Shown: positions 19,089 to 29,714 of the stretch, piece by piece | Numbering within the stretch: position 1 is the stretch's first letter | How the letters are laid out: each line of letters starts with the position of its first letter | Assembly: GCF_001423495.1 (NCBI RefSeq) | Contig: NZ_LMOG01000002.1 | Location: 149,543-213,542, forward strand | Reading direction: 5' to 3' | DNA from: Xanthomonas sp. Leaf131 | GTDB lineage: Bacteria; Pseudomonadota; Gammaproteobacteria; Xanthomonadales; Xanthomonadaceae | DNA length: 64,000 nucleotides | Program-made: the position numbers and the translations under genes | The notes under the pieces: generated by a model | Databases searched by the model: none | What the model saw: the letters and a program-made list of their open reading frames with translations, nothing else | What the model was told of the DNA's origin: nothing

Positions 19089-22000
19089 CTACACCCAATG
19101 TATTTCCGGGCGAGTAGCCATGCCCTGGCCGCTTGCTAGGGCGTATCGGGCAGCAAAATCATCCGTTCTCGTGTCAGCACCCAAGGCATCTCCATAAGCG
19201 AAGCCACTCATTGCCTCGTTCAATAGATCCAACTCCCTGCCAGTCACAGTGCTGGAAGATTCTGTGATCATATTAAAGCCAGCACGCTCCTGCTCCTGCG
19301 CATCGTTTGAGTACGCATCAGCGATGCGTGCAGCCGTCTCGGTATCAGATGTCTCGCTAAGCATCAGATCCGCGTAAGCGTCAGCGCTGGCAACCGCATA
19401 GAACTCTCCATATGCGCTCGCGCCAACCGGACTGTTCGTCCAATCATCAGTCCCTTCAACCTGCACATTGAACAACAGTTCGACACGCCTTCCTGACTGA
19501 TCGCTAATTGAAAGCCCCCCAATACCTATCTCCCCTGAATACGGAGGTCTGCCCCTAAGCGTTTGGCTAGACATGTCGTAGCGCAGCCACTCATTACCAC
19601 TATCGTATGAAAAGCTCACATCTAACTCATCTGTCGAGATCCCATCGAACAACCTCGTCGGAACTTCGATAACCACCTCCTCCCCCACGGTTGCATACAC
19701 ATCGCGCATGAGATGAACGACGCTGCCATTACTGAATGAAAATAGCTCGACCACCGGATTTCCATTTTCATCCAGATCAACCAACACCTGCCCATCCACA
19801 CCTCCATCACCGCCCAGGTTCAGCACTCCAGCCTCATCATCGAAATAATAATATGGCATTGAAGAACCATAAATCCGATCCGGCATGATCAATGTATCCA
19901 CGCCACCTGCATCTTTCACCCTATCGACACCAGCTTCCACCTCGTACGAATAGACATCATTCCCTTCCCCACCATCGAGGACATCGGAACCGGCACCGCC
20001 AATCAGAACATCGTCGCCATCACCCCCAGACAGGAGATCATCTCCGTATCCGCCGGACAGCCGATCAGCCCCGCCATTTCCGACCAGAACATCCGCCCCC
20101 GCTCCGGCCTCCAGAACATCCGTACCATCGCCGCCGGTCAAGACGATCGGTTGTTCGGATGCAATCGTACGCAAGTAAGCGTCATCCCATACCACGCCGC
20201 TTCCAAAATGCAGTTCGACACGTGTTCTTGCTTCTAAGCGGAAATAACCTTTCACCAGCAGGCTATCCTCATCACCGGACACAGCGATGAGCAGATCGTC
20301 TTCAGAACGCCTTGCCTGAAGCTCGGCCGGCGAGATATCGGGTTGCAACCTGATCCGCCTGGTACCGGTGTAATAAACGTACCCACTGGTATAATTGACG
20401 CCCTCAGCCAATTCATCCGCACCATAGCCGCGACCGAAAACGATGTCATCCACTCCGTTACCGGTATAGATCAGATCCACTCCACTACCAGAGTCAAAAT
20501 AATCATCTTCATCAAATCCAATCATGTGGTTGCGATCGTAAGACGCAGTATTCCCCTGATCGACAAAAATGCCAATTTCACCATCACCCTCTCCATGCAG
20601 TGAATCACCGCCACCGCCGAAATGAACCGAAATGGAACGCCCGTCAGCAACAGCGCGCGACCGAATTTCTTGACTATTCCAGACTGTGCCGTCGTCGAAT
20701 TCCAGGCTTGTTATGTCGCCTCGGTACGCCACACCTGGATCCTTGGCAAGGATCAAACGATCGGCACTTGCACCTATTGCCAACATCCAGGCATCACCGT
20801 GACGGGTGATAACCAAGTCGCTCGGAAGCACGCCAGGCTTCAGCACGATCCGATCCTGACCTGCTGTCCACACTATGTCGGTCCCATAGCCGCGACCGAA
20901 GATGTAGGTATTGCCGCCCGACACAGCGCGCATGAAGTCGCTGCCCTCTCCACCGTCGAGCACCGTATTCTCGCCCGATGCAATCAAATGGTCATTTCCG
21001 GCTCCGCCCAGAAGGATATCCCCGCCTCCTCCAGAAATCGTATCGTCGCCAGCGCCACCATCCAGAACGTCTGCTCCAGCATGGCCAACGATTGCGTCAT
21101 TGCCTCTCCCTCCTGACACGAAGCCGCCATCTGCGGCTGCGTGGATCGCGTCATCACCATCAGTAGCTCGGTTGACATCAATCCGGATTTTTTCCAGGTC
21201 CCAGATGGTTCCGTCGGCAAACTCGATGACCTCGATCGATTGCGGGGTGAATTCCCCCTGGAAATCGAACATTCCAAGCACCACCATCCGATCATCGCTA
21301 CCGCGCAGCTGCAAGACGAGGCTGGTAAAATCACGGCGCAGCACCACGTCATCCGGCGTCACCGACGCATCCAGGCGGATAACATCGACATCTCCCGGAT
21401 TGAATCTTCCTCCCCAGGCAACTTGCTCGTAAATAGTGTCACGACCGGAGTCATATCCAAAATTATAGATATCGGATCCGCGGCCACCATTCAACCAATC
21501 GTTGCCGAGTCCGCCAATCAGCGTGTCCTTGCCATCTCCACCGTCAAGCGAATCATCGCCCATGCCCCCGTAAAGATGATCATTGCCGCTTCCGCCTGAC
21601 AACCTATCTCCGCTTCCCCCGCCGTAAAGCACGTCTTCCCCATCTGATCCGAACAGCACATCGTTGCCAAGGCCACCATCGATCACGTCATCCCCGGCGA
21701 GACCATCGATGGAGTCATTTCCACCAAGACCATTGATGAGATCACGTTGGCCAAATCCTACGAGGACGTCGTCACCCTCACTGCCTTTCAGCAGTTCTTC
21801 ACGCAATTGTTGGATCGTCACTCTGGTGCCGTCACTGAAATCAACGGCGTGGACGGAAGGCGAATCTGAAAATGCCTCCTCGATGAGCAGTGTGTCGCCA
21901 GTCGCGATGATTTCGATCGTCAAGCCTCCGTCCACATCATTCCTGAAAACGACGTCTTGACGGCGTATCCCAGCATCAAGGAGCACGCGATCAAAACTGG

Positions 22001-25000
22001 TGTCGCCCTCGACCCGGTACGTGGCCTGGATCAGATCATTTTCGCTTCCCACTCCAAACAGATACGTATCATCCCCTTCCCCGCCCGACATGGTGTCCCA
22101 GCCAGCGCCACCACTCAAGATGTCCTTTCCTTCCCCTCCATGCAGCGCATCCGAGCCATCCCCTCCCATGAGCAGGTCGTCGCCATGTCCACCGTACAAG
22201 ACATCGTTTCCTGCCTGGCCCGACAGCACGTCATCGCCATCGCTGCCATAGATCTCATCATCACCGCTGCCTGCGACTGGATCACGTGTGAAGTCACCCG
22301 CACGCAACACTTCACCATCGGAGAACTCGATGACGTGGGTACGATTTCCTGGAGCCAAAAATCCTTCGAGAAGTAATGCGTCGAAGCCACTGCCACCGGG
22401 ATCTTGACCATTAAAAAAGGACAAGAGCACATCCTCTCCCTGCACAATGATGCTCGCTGCATCGCGCCTCAGGTCCAGAAACCGTATGGTATCGCTACCG
22501 CCACCAGAATCATCGAGGGCAACGATGGAGTCGGATCCGAAACCGGACTGGAATTCGTAGACATCGTTTCCGGCACCTCCGTTGAGCACATCGTTACCGC
22601 CACCACCCAAAAGGCGATCATCCCCATCGCTGGCGTAGATGACGTCATCGCCAAGGCCGCCAAGCAGCACATCGTCGCCGCTGCTACCGACGATATTCCC
22701 TCCTTCGTCTCCCCCGATCACGGTGACTCCACCATTCACGGGACTCAACAGTGCGATAACCTGATCATGGTCGTATTGAGATCCATCACCAAAATAGAAA
22801 AAGTCGACCGACTGCTGATAGAGGAAGTTCTGGATCCTTAGCAAATCCTCGGACCCATCAAAGACTACAAGAAGATCGCCGTTGGAATCCTGGGAAAACC
22901 TGACGGAATTCCTGTCGATTTCTTCACTGAAATAGAATTCGCTTACGGCCTGTCCACCAAACTGTCTCAAGACGGTATCTTGACCAAACCCCTTCTGGAA
23001 ATAATAACGGTTCATACCGATACCGCCATCGAGTAGATCGTTTCCGGTACCGCCATCCAGACTGTCGTTGCCCGAACCGCCCATTAGCAGATCGTCACCG
23101 GAACCGCCCCGCAGGACGTCGTCACCGGCTTCGCCAGCTAGATAATCGTTTCCGCCCCCCCCCTCCAAGGAGTCATCGCCGACAAGGCTTTCGCCTTCAT
23201 CGTCACCGTAGAGAACATCGTTCCCATTGCCTCCTCGGAGTTCATCATTACCGCCGTCTCCGCGCAGCACGTCGTTGCCGGCGCCGCCATCGAGGACGTC
23301 ATTGCCATGCGCAGAAGGATCGGCTGCACCATCACCAGCCAGACGATCATCCCCCTCTCCGCCCATGATGACGTCCGCACCTTCCTCACCGTGCAGCACA
23401 TCGTGTCCGCTACCGCCGTCCAGGAAGTCGTCACCGGTGCCTCCGCCCAACTCATCATCACCATCGCCTCCAAGCAAGGTGTCGCGCCCGGAGCCTCCTC
23501 TCAATACATCGTCGCCAGCGCCACCATCCAGGCTGTCGTCGCCGTCCTCACCGAAAAGCCTGTCCTGTTCGGCGTTGCCCAGCAGATTGTCGTTGCCGGC
23601 CCCACCAGCCAGCTCGTCCATGCCCTGTCCCCCGATCAGGCTGTCGTTGCCGTCTCCACCCCACAGCAGGTCGTTGCCATCGCCACCATCCAGGCGGTCA
23701 TCGCCACCACCGCCGCTAAGCTGGTCATTACCGCCGTTTCCGAGCAGATAGTCATTCCCGTGATATAGCGGATCGACATCAGTTGCGATGCCATCTCCAA
23801 CAAGGACATCATCACCGTTGTCACCGGAAAGCATGTCGTCGCCGCCAAGGCCGATCAGTGTGTCGTTTCCATCGCCTCCACGCAGGACGTCGCGACCATG
23901 CTCCGATCCAGGAATTTCGATTGAGTCGCCAACCAATATATCGTCGCCGGCGCCTCCAAGTAGCGTGTCATTCCCGCCGTCGCCGTATATCGTGTCATTC
24001 CCGGAACCGCCATCCAGGTAATCGTCACCAGAGACCACCCCTGTGTTGTTCCCGGCGATCACCCCGTATTCCACTCGATCGCCTTGCAACACATCTTCGC
24101 CATCACCACCAAGCAACAGGTCATTTCCTCCCTGGCCATAGATCCGGTCATTTCCAGACCCACCAGTGAGAACATCATGGCCTGCACGATTGGCTTGGTC
24201 GCCCACCTGCTGGGAAAAAAAGGCCAGAACACCCGCGGACCCCGTGAAATCGTCGCCCAGGATGACATCATCTCCATCGCCACCGTCGATGGTGTCGTTA
24301 TCGACCCCGCCGATCAATAGATCGTTTCCAGTCCCGCCATCGATGAAGTCTTGGCCTTGCCCACCATAGGCAATGTCATGCCCATCACCGGCATCCATTT
24401 CATCGTCGCCATTGGCACTTGAATTGGGATCAAGATACTTCCAAGGTTGATCGCCATATCCAAACGCCTGGATTTCAAGCCCTGAAAGCAGGGTACCAGG
24501 ATCGCCAGGCGTGAATCCTGCTGCTGCCACGGACCAGCCTGCGCCATTGGTGAAAATCTGGTTGCTGCTGGCGACCATTTCATACCACTGCTCGCCTTGG
24601 TACTTGTACCAATTGGCGACCAGGGGGACGCCCAGCAATACATCGTTTCCAAGCCCCCCGACAAGACGATTAGAACCTGGACCGCCAAGAATCAGGTCAT
24701 CGCCATGACCACCATCAATCCAGTCATTCCCATATCCACCGTCAATACCATCGTTGCCGCCCATGCCACTGATGAAGTCATCACCACTGAATGGAGTGCT
24801 CTCCAGCACATCACCGTCGGTACCAACGACATCATTGTCATTTGTCAATGGATAGGGATTTTCTGGCTGTCCTGGCTGATCTAGTCCAGGCAAGGTGATA
24901 CCCAGTCCTCCGTTGCTCCAGTTTCTGACCAGAATGCGCGCGCCTGTTTCACGGTGGACCAAGACCAGGGTTGTCTCCGTCGGCGTCTCGACAGGAAAGA

Positions 25001-26183
25001 CCCTGAACACGCCATCATTGGTCTCCCAGGCTGTTTGCCCGAGAACACGCCCCAATGCATTCAAGCTCAACGGAACTCCATCCAGCTGGATCACTCCAAG
25101 ACCATCACTATCGATTATCTCGTCTTCCGAGACTGCGCTGAAGTCACTGCTACTGAAGGCATAAACATCCTTACCGGCACCTCCTTCCAACTTGTCGCTT
25201 CCGATTCCACCGTCCAATCGATCGGCACCTTCACCGCCGCGCAACCAGTCACTCCCGCCTGCCCCAGACAGCCAGTCATCATCGCTTCCGCCACTGATAT
25301 AATCTTCGAGGTCCGCCCCATGCACCGTATCGGCGCCACCACCGCTGACAATCGAGTTCCTTTGACCATCCACCCCGCTCAGATTATCGGCCACATTGGT
25401 ACCGTAATGAATCGAGTAGCCAAGATTCGGCGCGTCGGCATATCCAGTATAGAGAATTGAATCACGCATCTTCTCGGTCAGACTGTCCGGCCTTGGACCG
25501 ATGAATGGCTCAAGCAATTCGAAGAATTCATCTGCCACTTCACTCGCCGTCTCTCCCACCGCCCAGGCAAAAAGCGACACCCCCGCAGTCAAGATAAGCG
25601 CCTCTATTCCCACCAGCCCTGCGCTCGTTATGACACCGACGGCCACGGGCGCCAATAGCGAGCTGATGAGAATCTTGAATAAAATCCCCGCCATCTCCTC
25701 CTTGTCGCCTTGAAGCCAAGCTTCGCCCATCTTGGTGATGTCGATTGCGCTGTCGAACTTCGAAAGCACTTCACCTGCCTTCTTCAGCCAACTGCCCCCC
25801 ATTGCAAGCGGATTGATATTATCGAATCCACCGCCGAATCCAATCAAGAATTCCGCATACTCCTGGCTACCAGGTCCGGCAGCGACAGCTGCCATAAGCT
25901 TGATATGCTTCTGTCGATCTTCATTGGCCCAGGCAGCGGCCAGAGCTGCTTCACCCATAGCGCCCTGGGCACGGAATCTTTCCTCGAATAGTTCGGCTAT
26001 CTCGACGTTCTGACCTACTGCATCAGCCAACGCCAGCGCCACCGCTTCTGTCGTCAATTCACCATTGCTGGCGAGTTCATCAAGCCTCTTGACCTGCCGT
26101 TGAATATTTCCTGCAAGAACTCCTAGAAGCTCTGCCATCTGCAGACCCATTTGCGGATTACTTCCGTACCATAAAAGCGCCAT
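19089..26183 (-). CDS. Giant RTX (hemolysin-type calcium-binding) protein
   Basis: 2364-residue protein. Residues 1-260 are non-repetitive, with helices and a hydrophobic stretch (about 165-215, LAPVAVGVITSAGLVGIEAL) that could insert in membranes. From about 265 to 2150 there are dozens of GGxGxDxLx nonapeptides in blocks, which form calcium-binding beta-rolls, separated by HCBP-related modules (TLLIEEAFSDSPSVHAVDFSDGT and similar). Residues about 2180-2260 look like a cadherin/Ig-type domain. Such proteins usually leave by type I secretion with a C-terminal signal, but no T1SS genes are adjacent. The gene is A+T-richer than its neighbours and its 5' flank is strongly A+T-rich, suggesting transfer. 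Toxin, adhesin or bacteriocin are all possible. Confidence 0.85.
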   Translation of the reverse strand: MALLWYGSNPQMGLQMAELLGVLAGNIQRQVKRLDELASNGELTTEAVALALADAVGQNVEIAELFEERFRAQGAMGEAALAAAWANEDRQKHIKLMAAVAAGPGSQEYAEFLIGFGGGFDNINPLAMGGSWLKKAGEVLSKFDSAIDITKMGEAWLQGDKEEMAGILFKILISSLLAPVAVGVITSAGLVGIEALILTAGVSLFAWAVGETASEVADEFFELLEPFIGPRPDSLTEKMRDSILYTGYADAPNLGYSIHYGTNVADNLSGVDGQRNSIVSGGGADTVHGADLEDYISGGSDDDWLSGAGGSDWLRGGEGADRLDGGIGSDKLEGGAGKDVYAFSSSDFSAVSEDEIIDSDGLGVIQLDGVPLSLNALGRVLGQTAWETNDGVFRVFPVETPTETTLVLVHRETGARILVRNWSNGGLGITLPGLDQPGQPENPYPLTNDNDVVGTDGDVLESTPFSGDDFISGMGGNDGIDGGYGNDWIDGGHGDDLILGGPGSNRLVGGLGNDVLLGVPLVANWYKYQGEQWYEMVASSNQIFTNGAGWSVAAAGFTPGDPGTLLSGLEIQAFGYGDQPWKYLDPNSSANGDDEMDAGDGHDIAYGGQGQDFIDGGTGNDLLIGGVDNDTIDGGDGDDVILGDDFTGSAGVLAFFSQQVGDQANRAGHDVLTGGSGNDRIYGQGGNDLLLGGDGEDVLQGDRVEYGVIAGNNTGVVSGDDYLDGGSGNDTIYGDGGNDTLLGGAGDDILVGDSIEIPGSEHGRDVLRGGDGNDTLIGLGGDDMLSGDNGDDVLVGDGIATDVDPLYHGNDYLLGNGGNDQLSGGGGDDRLDGGDGNDLLWGGDGNDSLIGGQGMDELAGGAGNDNLLGNAEQDRLFGEDGDDSLDGGAGDDVLRGGSGRDTLLGGDGDDELGGGTGDDFLDGGSGHDVLHGEEGADVIMGGEGDDRLAGDGAADPSAHGNDVLDGGAGNDVLRGDGGNDELRGGNGNDVLYGDDEGESLVGDDSLEGGGGNDYLAGEAGDDVLRGGSGDDLLMGGSGNDSLDGGTGNDLLDGGIGMNRYYFQKGFGQDTVLRQFGGQAVSEFYFSEEIDRNSVRFSQDSNGDLLVVFDGSEDLLRIQNFLYQQSVDFFYFGDGSQYDHDQVIALLSPVNGGVTVIGGDEGGNIVGSSGDDVLLGGLGDDVIYASDGDDRLLGGGGNDVLNGGAGNDVYEFQSGFGSDSIVALDDSGGGSDTIRFLDLRRDAASIIVQGEDVLLSFFNGQDPGGSGFDALLLEGFLAPGNRTHVIEFSDGEVLRAGDFTRDPVAGSGDDEIYGSDGDDVLSGQAGNDVLYGGHGDDLLMGGDGSDALHGGEGKDILSGGAGWDTMSGGEGDDTYLFGVGSENDLIQATYRVEGDTSFDRVLLDAGIRRQDVVFRNDVDGGLTIEIIATGDTLLIEEAFSDSPSVHAVDFSDGTRVTIQQLREELLKGSEGDDVLVGFGQRDLINGLGGNDSIDGLAGDDVIDGGLGNDVLFGSDGEDVLYGGGSGDRLSGGSGNDHLYGGMGDDSLDGGDGKDTLIGGLGNDWLNGGRGSDIYNFGYDSGRDTIYEQVAWGGRFNPGDVDVIRLDASVTPDDVVLRRDFTSLVLQLRGSDDRMVVLGMFDFQGEFTPQSIEVIEFADGTIWDLEKIRIDVNRATDGDDAIHAAADGGFVSGGRGNDAIVGHAGADVLDGGAGDDTISGGGGDILLGGAGNDHLIASGENTVLDGGEGSDFMRAVSGGNTYIFGRGYGTDIVWTAGQDRIVLKPGVLPSDLVITRHGDAWMLAIGASADRLILAKDPGVAYRGDITSLEFDDGTVWNSQEIRSRAVADGRSISVHFGGGGDSLHGEGDGEIGIFVDQGNTASYDRNHMIGFDEDDYFDSGSGVDLIYTGNGVDDIVFGRGYGADELAEGVNYTSGYVYYTGTRRIRLQPDISPAELQARRSEDDLLIAVSGDEDSLLVKGYFRLEARTRVELHFGSGVVWDDAYLRTIASEQPIVLTGGDGTDVLEAGAGADVLVGNGGADRLSGGYGDDLLSGGDGDDVLIGGAGSDVLDGGEGNDVYSYEVEAGVDRVKDAGGVDTLIMPDRIYGSSMPYYYFDDEAGVLNLGGDGGVDGQVLVDLDENGNPVVELFSFSNGSVVHLMRDVYATVGEEVVIEVPTRLFDGISTDELDVSFSYDSGNEWLRYDMSSQTLRGRPPYSGEIGIGGLSISDQSGRRVELLFNVQVEGTDDWTNSPVGASAYGEFYAVASADAYADLMLSETSDTETAARIADAYSNDAQEQERAGFNMITESSSTVTGRELDLLNEAMSGFAYGDALGADTRTDDFAARYALASGQGMATRPEIHWV

Positions 26184-26316
26184 TAACCTTCCCCTGAATT
26201 ATATTTTAAATATCCAAAAATACATGCCACTTCATTCCTTACCGATTCCATTTGAATAAAATCGATTCATAATTTCATTAAATTTTGGGGGCGACCGACT
26301 AAAACTACTTATAAGA
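26184..26316. promoter_or_regulatory. A+T-rich leader of the RTX gene
   Basis: About 130 bases with far higher A+T content than the rest of the window (for example AATTATATTTTAAATATCC). It separates the RTX start from the truncated peptidase remnant and presumably holds the RTX promoter. It has the composition of imported DNA. Confidence 0.45.
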
Positions 26317-27137
26317 CTATCCATCTCTCACGTCGGTGCCGGTGGCCTGTTCCACCTGCAGGTACGCCTTGCTTCCATCGGCGGCAAAGCCCAGCGGGAA
26401 CTCGCGGTGCTTGCTGGTGGCTGCATCATTGATCAACCGCCACGGCGCTTGGTCGTTGTCGCGGTAATACAGCTTGCTCGTGTTGGTGACATCGGCACCG
26501 CTCGCAAAGCGGATGCGCCCTTGCTGGTCGGTCACGAAGTCCGCCCTCCGCACCGGCGCGGCGGCAACGGTACTGCGCCGGCCGGTCTGGATATCCAACT
26601 TGTCGACACGCACATTCGGGTCACCGACGAATGGAATCGTCGACACCAGAATGTTGCGCGGGTCGCCCGGCGAGGTATCCAGCATGTAGGTGCCAGGCTC
26701 CAGATCCATCTTCAGCTGCACGCCGTTGATGTCGGGATTGGTGCCGTAGGGGCTTGCGAGCAAGCGGCTGTTCTGCCGTCCGCATCGATGGCATGCAGCT
26801 GACCGATCGCCACCGGCTCATCGCGCGAGCCCAGCCTTTGCGCCATCGATACCACCATGCGCTCGTCGCTGGCCCACCAGAAATCGTCCACCACGCTATT
26901 GGCGCCACCGGTCACTTTCGCCGTGGCCACCTTGTCCTGGCGCCGCACGATACCCAGCACGGTGCGATCTTCCAGTGGCATGGTGAGCGCGAAATAATCG
27001 CCGCTCGGCGAAATCTTGATCCGCTCGAACTGGTCGCTCTTGAGATACGGGGTCAGATCCAGCGCGTCTTGCGCCTGCCCCGGCATTGCCACCACTAACG
27101 CAAGTAAACACCCCACACTCACCGTCCAACGCCGCAT
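26317..27137 (-). pseudogene. Truncated, frameshifted S9-type peptidase remnant
   Basis: Reading starts at ATG 27137 with signal peptide MRRWTVSVGCLLALVVAMPGQAQ, then a propeller-like region (FERIKISPSGDYFALTMPLEDRT, FWWASDERMVVSMAQRLGS). At about 26774 the frame shifts: the codons for DADG-R-T-A should continue as SRLLASPYGTNPDINGVQ, and restoring one base (GGCAAGAAC instead of GGCAGAAC) would repair it. The second frame continues through LEPGTYMLDTSPGDPRNILV and ends at TGTDVRDG near 26317, exactly where the A+T-rich RTX leader begins. The catalytic hydrolase domain is missing. Both lesions indicate a dead gene cut by the RTX-side rearrangement. Confidence 0.75.
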
Positions 27138-27337
27138 ATCGCCCCCACGATCTGTCCTTGAGGCCGCCATGGTGGCAAAGGCACGCCTTCGCGTCCATTG
27201 CTTGTGCAGGGCCGTGCGTTGGAATGCAGTCTGCTGCAGGTGCGCAGGCGAGGCGCTGCCCTGCGTAATACCCATTCGCGCGTGCGCGCTAATGTCAGAT
27301 GCACTCCGCCCCGCATGCAATCCATCAACGCAGGGCG

Positions 27338-27673
27338 TCAGCGCGCGGCAGGTCTCCGCTGACCCAACAACCCGATGCGCCGAAACCACATCTCCAGCGG
27401 CACTGTCACCAATGGCGGCAGCGCGGCCAACAGGCTCAGCGCCCAGGCCCACCACGGCCAGCGCAGGCGCAACGCGGCGAGCACGCTGACCACCACGTAA
27501 AACAGAAAGGCGCCGCCGTGCAGGCGACCGAACAACCACACCACGACGTCGGTGGTCTGTGTGCCGTATTTGAGCACCATCCCGAGCAACAGCCCGGCCC
27601 AGGTCACGCCTTCGATCAAGGCAGCAACCGCAAACAGCCGCCCCATCGGCGACAACGCAGCAGCAGAACGCAT
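27338..27673 (-). CDS. DUF3817-type small membrane protein
   Basis: 111-residue protein with three hydrophobic segments. The opening GRLFAVAALIEGVTWAGLLLGMVLKY and the middle FGRLHGGAFLFYVVVSVLAALRLRW are characteristic of DUF3817 integral membrane proteins. Start ATG 27673 with GGAG upstream. It is divergent from the YiiX-like gene. Function unknown. Confidence 0.75.
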   Translation of the reverse strand: MRSAAALSPMGRLFAVAALIEGVTWAGLLLGMVLKYGTQTTDVVVWLFGRLHGGAFLFYVVVSVLAALRLRWPWWAWALSLLAALPPLVTVPLEMWFRRIGLLGQRRPAAR

Positions 27674-27866
27674 GCAACACTCCAGTGGACACCAAGGATT
27701 GCCGCGACGCGATGGCGGCGGCGACGCCCGCTGGCAGCAGCAGTCTACAGGCAAGGTCAAGCGAACCGACGCGTGGCGCTGCCAGCACGCGCGAGCTGCT
27801 GCCCGGCGCATCCGGCATGCATCTCGGCGATAATGCAGACACTGTTGTCCTGACGCTCCACACCCC

Positions 27867-28487
27867 ATGCGCATCGCTCTGCTGCTGTTACTGCTCATCG
27901 CCTTATTGCCCGCCACCGCACTGGCGCTGAACGTGCACGATGGCGACCTGCTGTTCGTCACCGCGGCACGCACCGGCCTGAGCGGCGCCATCGACGACGC
28001 CACCGCCACACAAGGCGAACGTAGCTTCGACCACGTCGCGCTGGTGGCGCATGCCGGCGATACCAAGGTGGTGCTGCACGCCGACGAACAAGGCTCGCGC
28101 GAGCAGCCGCTGCAGGCGTTCATCGATGAAGCCACCGCCAAGCACCGGCAGATCGTCGCTTACCGGCTCACTCCCGAGCATCGCCCTGCCATTCCCGACG
28201 CCATCGCGCAGGCGCGGCGCATGCTCGGCAAACCGTACAACCAGACCTACGTGCAGGACGACAACAGTTATTACTGCTCGGACTTCATCGAGCGCGCCTT
28301 CCGTGCACATCAGGTATTTGCGCTGCAACCGATGAACTTCAAAAACCTGCAGACCGGTCAAGTGTCGCCGTACTGGACCGAGTTCTATCGCAGCAAAAGC
28401 ATGGCCGTGCCGCAGGGCCTACCCGGCACCAATCCGAACGATATGTCCAAGGCAGCAGCCTTGAGCATGCTTGGTCGGCTGAACTGA
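27867..28487 (+). CDS. YiiX-like permuted NlpC/P60 cysteine hydrolase
   Basis: 206-residue exported protein with signal peptide MRIALLLLLLIALLPATALA. The His-first, Cys-later order of catalytic residues (FDHVALVAH near residue 56 and YYCSDFIERAF near 137) is that of circularly permuted papain-like hydrolases of the YiiX/YebB family. The opening HDGDLLFVTA is also typical. Substrates of this family are unclear; peptidoglycan peptides or lipids are candidates. Confidence 0.8.
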   Translation: MRIALLLLLLIALLPATALALNVHDGDLLFVTAARTGLSGAIDDATATQGERSFDHVALVAHAGDTKVVLHADEQGSREQPLQAFIDEATAKHRQIVAYRLTPEHRPAIPDAIAQARRMLGKPYNQTYVQDDNSYYCSDFIERAFRAHQVFALQPMNFKNLQTGQVSPYWTEFYRSKSMAVPQGLPGTNPNDMSKAAALSMLGRLN

Positions 28488-28745
28488 AGTCGTGCGTTCC
28501 GATGGTTTAGATGACTCCAAAGCGCTGCGTTTTTCGAGCGTTGAGAACCTCGTACTGACGTGTGTTATACGGTGCCATGTGCCAATTGCTTGTTCCAGGT
28601 TGACTGACATCGGCGATGCCAACGCGCGTCCAACGCGCGTCCAACGCGACAGAGCTGGCATGCGTAACTGGCCACACCTCTTCGGCCAGATCTCATCTGC
28701 ACCGCTGCAACGACACCGCGCTCCACCACCATGTAGGAAGCTGTC

Positions 28746-29714
28746 TTGAATAAACTGTTATCAGCAGGATTGGGAATGTTGCTTCTGGTTGGCTGCGGCA
28801 AGACACCACCGCCAGCGCCGACCCCGACCGCCGCAGCGACACCAGCGGCCGCAGCGCGTACGTCCGCTCACGCACCTGGCAGCCAGCGTGGCGAGGGTCA
28901 ACCGTATGAACTGGCCGATACCCAGGTCTGGGATGTGCCCGATCCGGCAACAGGTCGCACCTACCAGGTCTTCGTCGCGCTGCCACGTGGCTATGCGGAC
29001 AATCCGCAGCGTCGCTATCCGGTGCTGTATGCCACCGACGGCGACTACGCGTTTCCACTGGTCAAGCAGATCGCGCGTCGCTTGAACGGCGAAGGCCCGG
29101 CCATCGAGGATTTCATTCTGGTTGGGCTGTCCTACGCAGTCGGCGAAGAGCCCATGCCGAGCCGCAGACGCGATTACACGCCCACACCAGAAGATGGCCC
29201 AGGTGCAGCGCCGGTTGCCACCCACGGCAAGGGCGCCGACTACATCCGCTACCTGCGCGATCGCGTGCTGCCGTTCGTTGCCAACCGCTACCGAACCGAC
29301 GAACAACGGCGCCTGTATCTGGGGCATTCGTACGGCGGCTTGCTTGGTACGCAAATCCTGCTCAGCACTCCGGACATGTTTTCCGGTTACATCCTGGGCA
29401 GCCCGTCGTACTGGTATGGCGAACATGCCATGGTGGCGCAGGAAAAAACCTTTGCCGCATCGCAGACGGATCTGCCGGCGCAGGTCTATATGTACGTCGG
29501 CGAATATGAGCAAGTGCGCTATCACCAGAATCACGACATGGTCATCGACGCACAGAACATGGCGCAGGCACTGCGCGCGCGGAACTATCCGTCGTTGCAT
29601 GTCGCGCTGGAAGTTCTCAATGACGAGGACCACCTGAGCATCGGGCCACGCGGCACCACTCACGGCTTGAAGGTCTTGCTTGGGATAAAGACTGCCGATC
29701 GGAGCGAGCGGTGA
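28746..29714 (+). CDS. Lipoprotein alpha/beta hydrolase, esterase D type
   Basis: 322-residue protein starting at TTG 28746 with AGGAAG upstream. Lipobox LVGC is followed by an Ala/Pro-rich linker. The catalytic domain belongs to the Fes/IroE/esterase-D group: YQVFVALPRGYADNPQRRYPVLYATDGDY, FILVGLSY and the nucleophile elbow GHSYGG; a late His (EDHLSIGPRG) completes the triad. These enzymes cleave acyl or siderophore esters. The stop overlaps the start of the M1-like peptidase by four bases (GTGA), so the two are probably co-translated. Confidence 0.8.
   Translation: MNKLLSAGLGMLLLVGCGKTPPPAPTPTAAATPAAAARTSAHAPGSQRGEGQPYELADTQVWDVPDPATGRTYQVFVALPRGYADNPQRRYPVLYATDGDYAFPLVKQIARRLNGEGPAIEDFILVGLSYAVGEEPMPSRRRDYTPTPEDGPGAAPVATHGKGADYIRYLRDRVLPFVANRYRTDEQRRLYLGHSYGGLLGTQILLSTPDMFSGYILGSPSYWYGEHAMVAQEKTFAASQTDLPAQVYMYVGEYEQVRYHQNHDMVIDAQNMAQALRARNYPSLHVALEVLNDEDHLSIGPRGTTHGLKVLLGIKTADRSER

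Noticed and set aside
19900..25300. Regular short repeats resembling a CRISPR or satellite array
   Set aside because: The repeats are about 27 bases, in frame, and encode the RTX nonapeptides; no conserved repeat with unique spacers is present.
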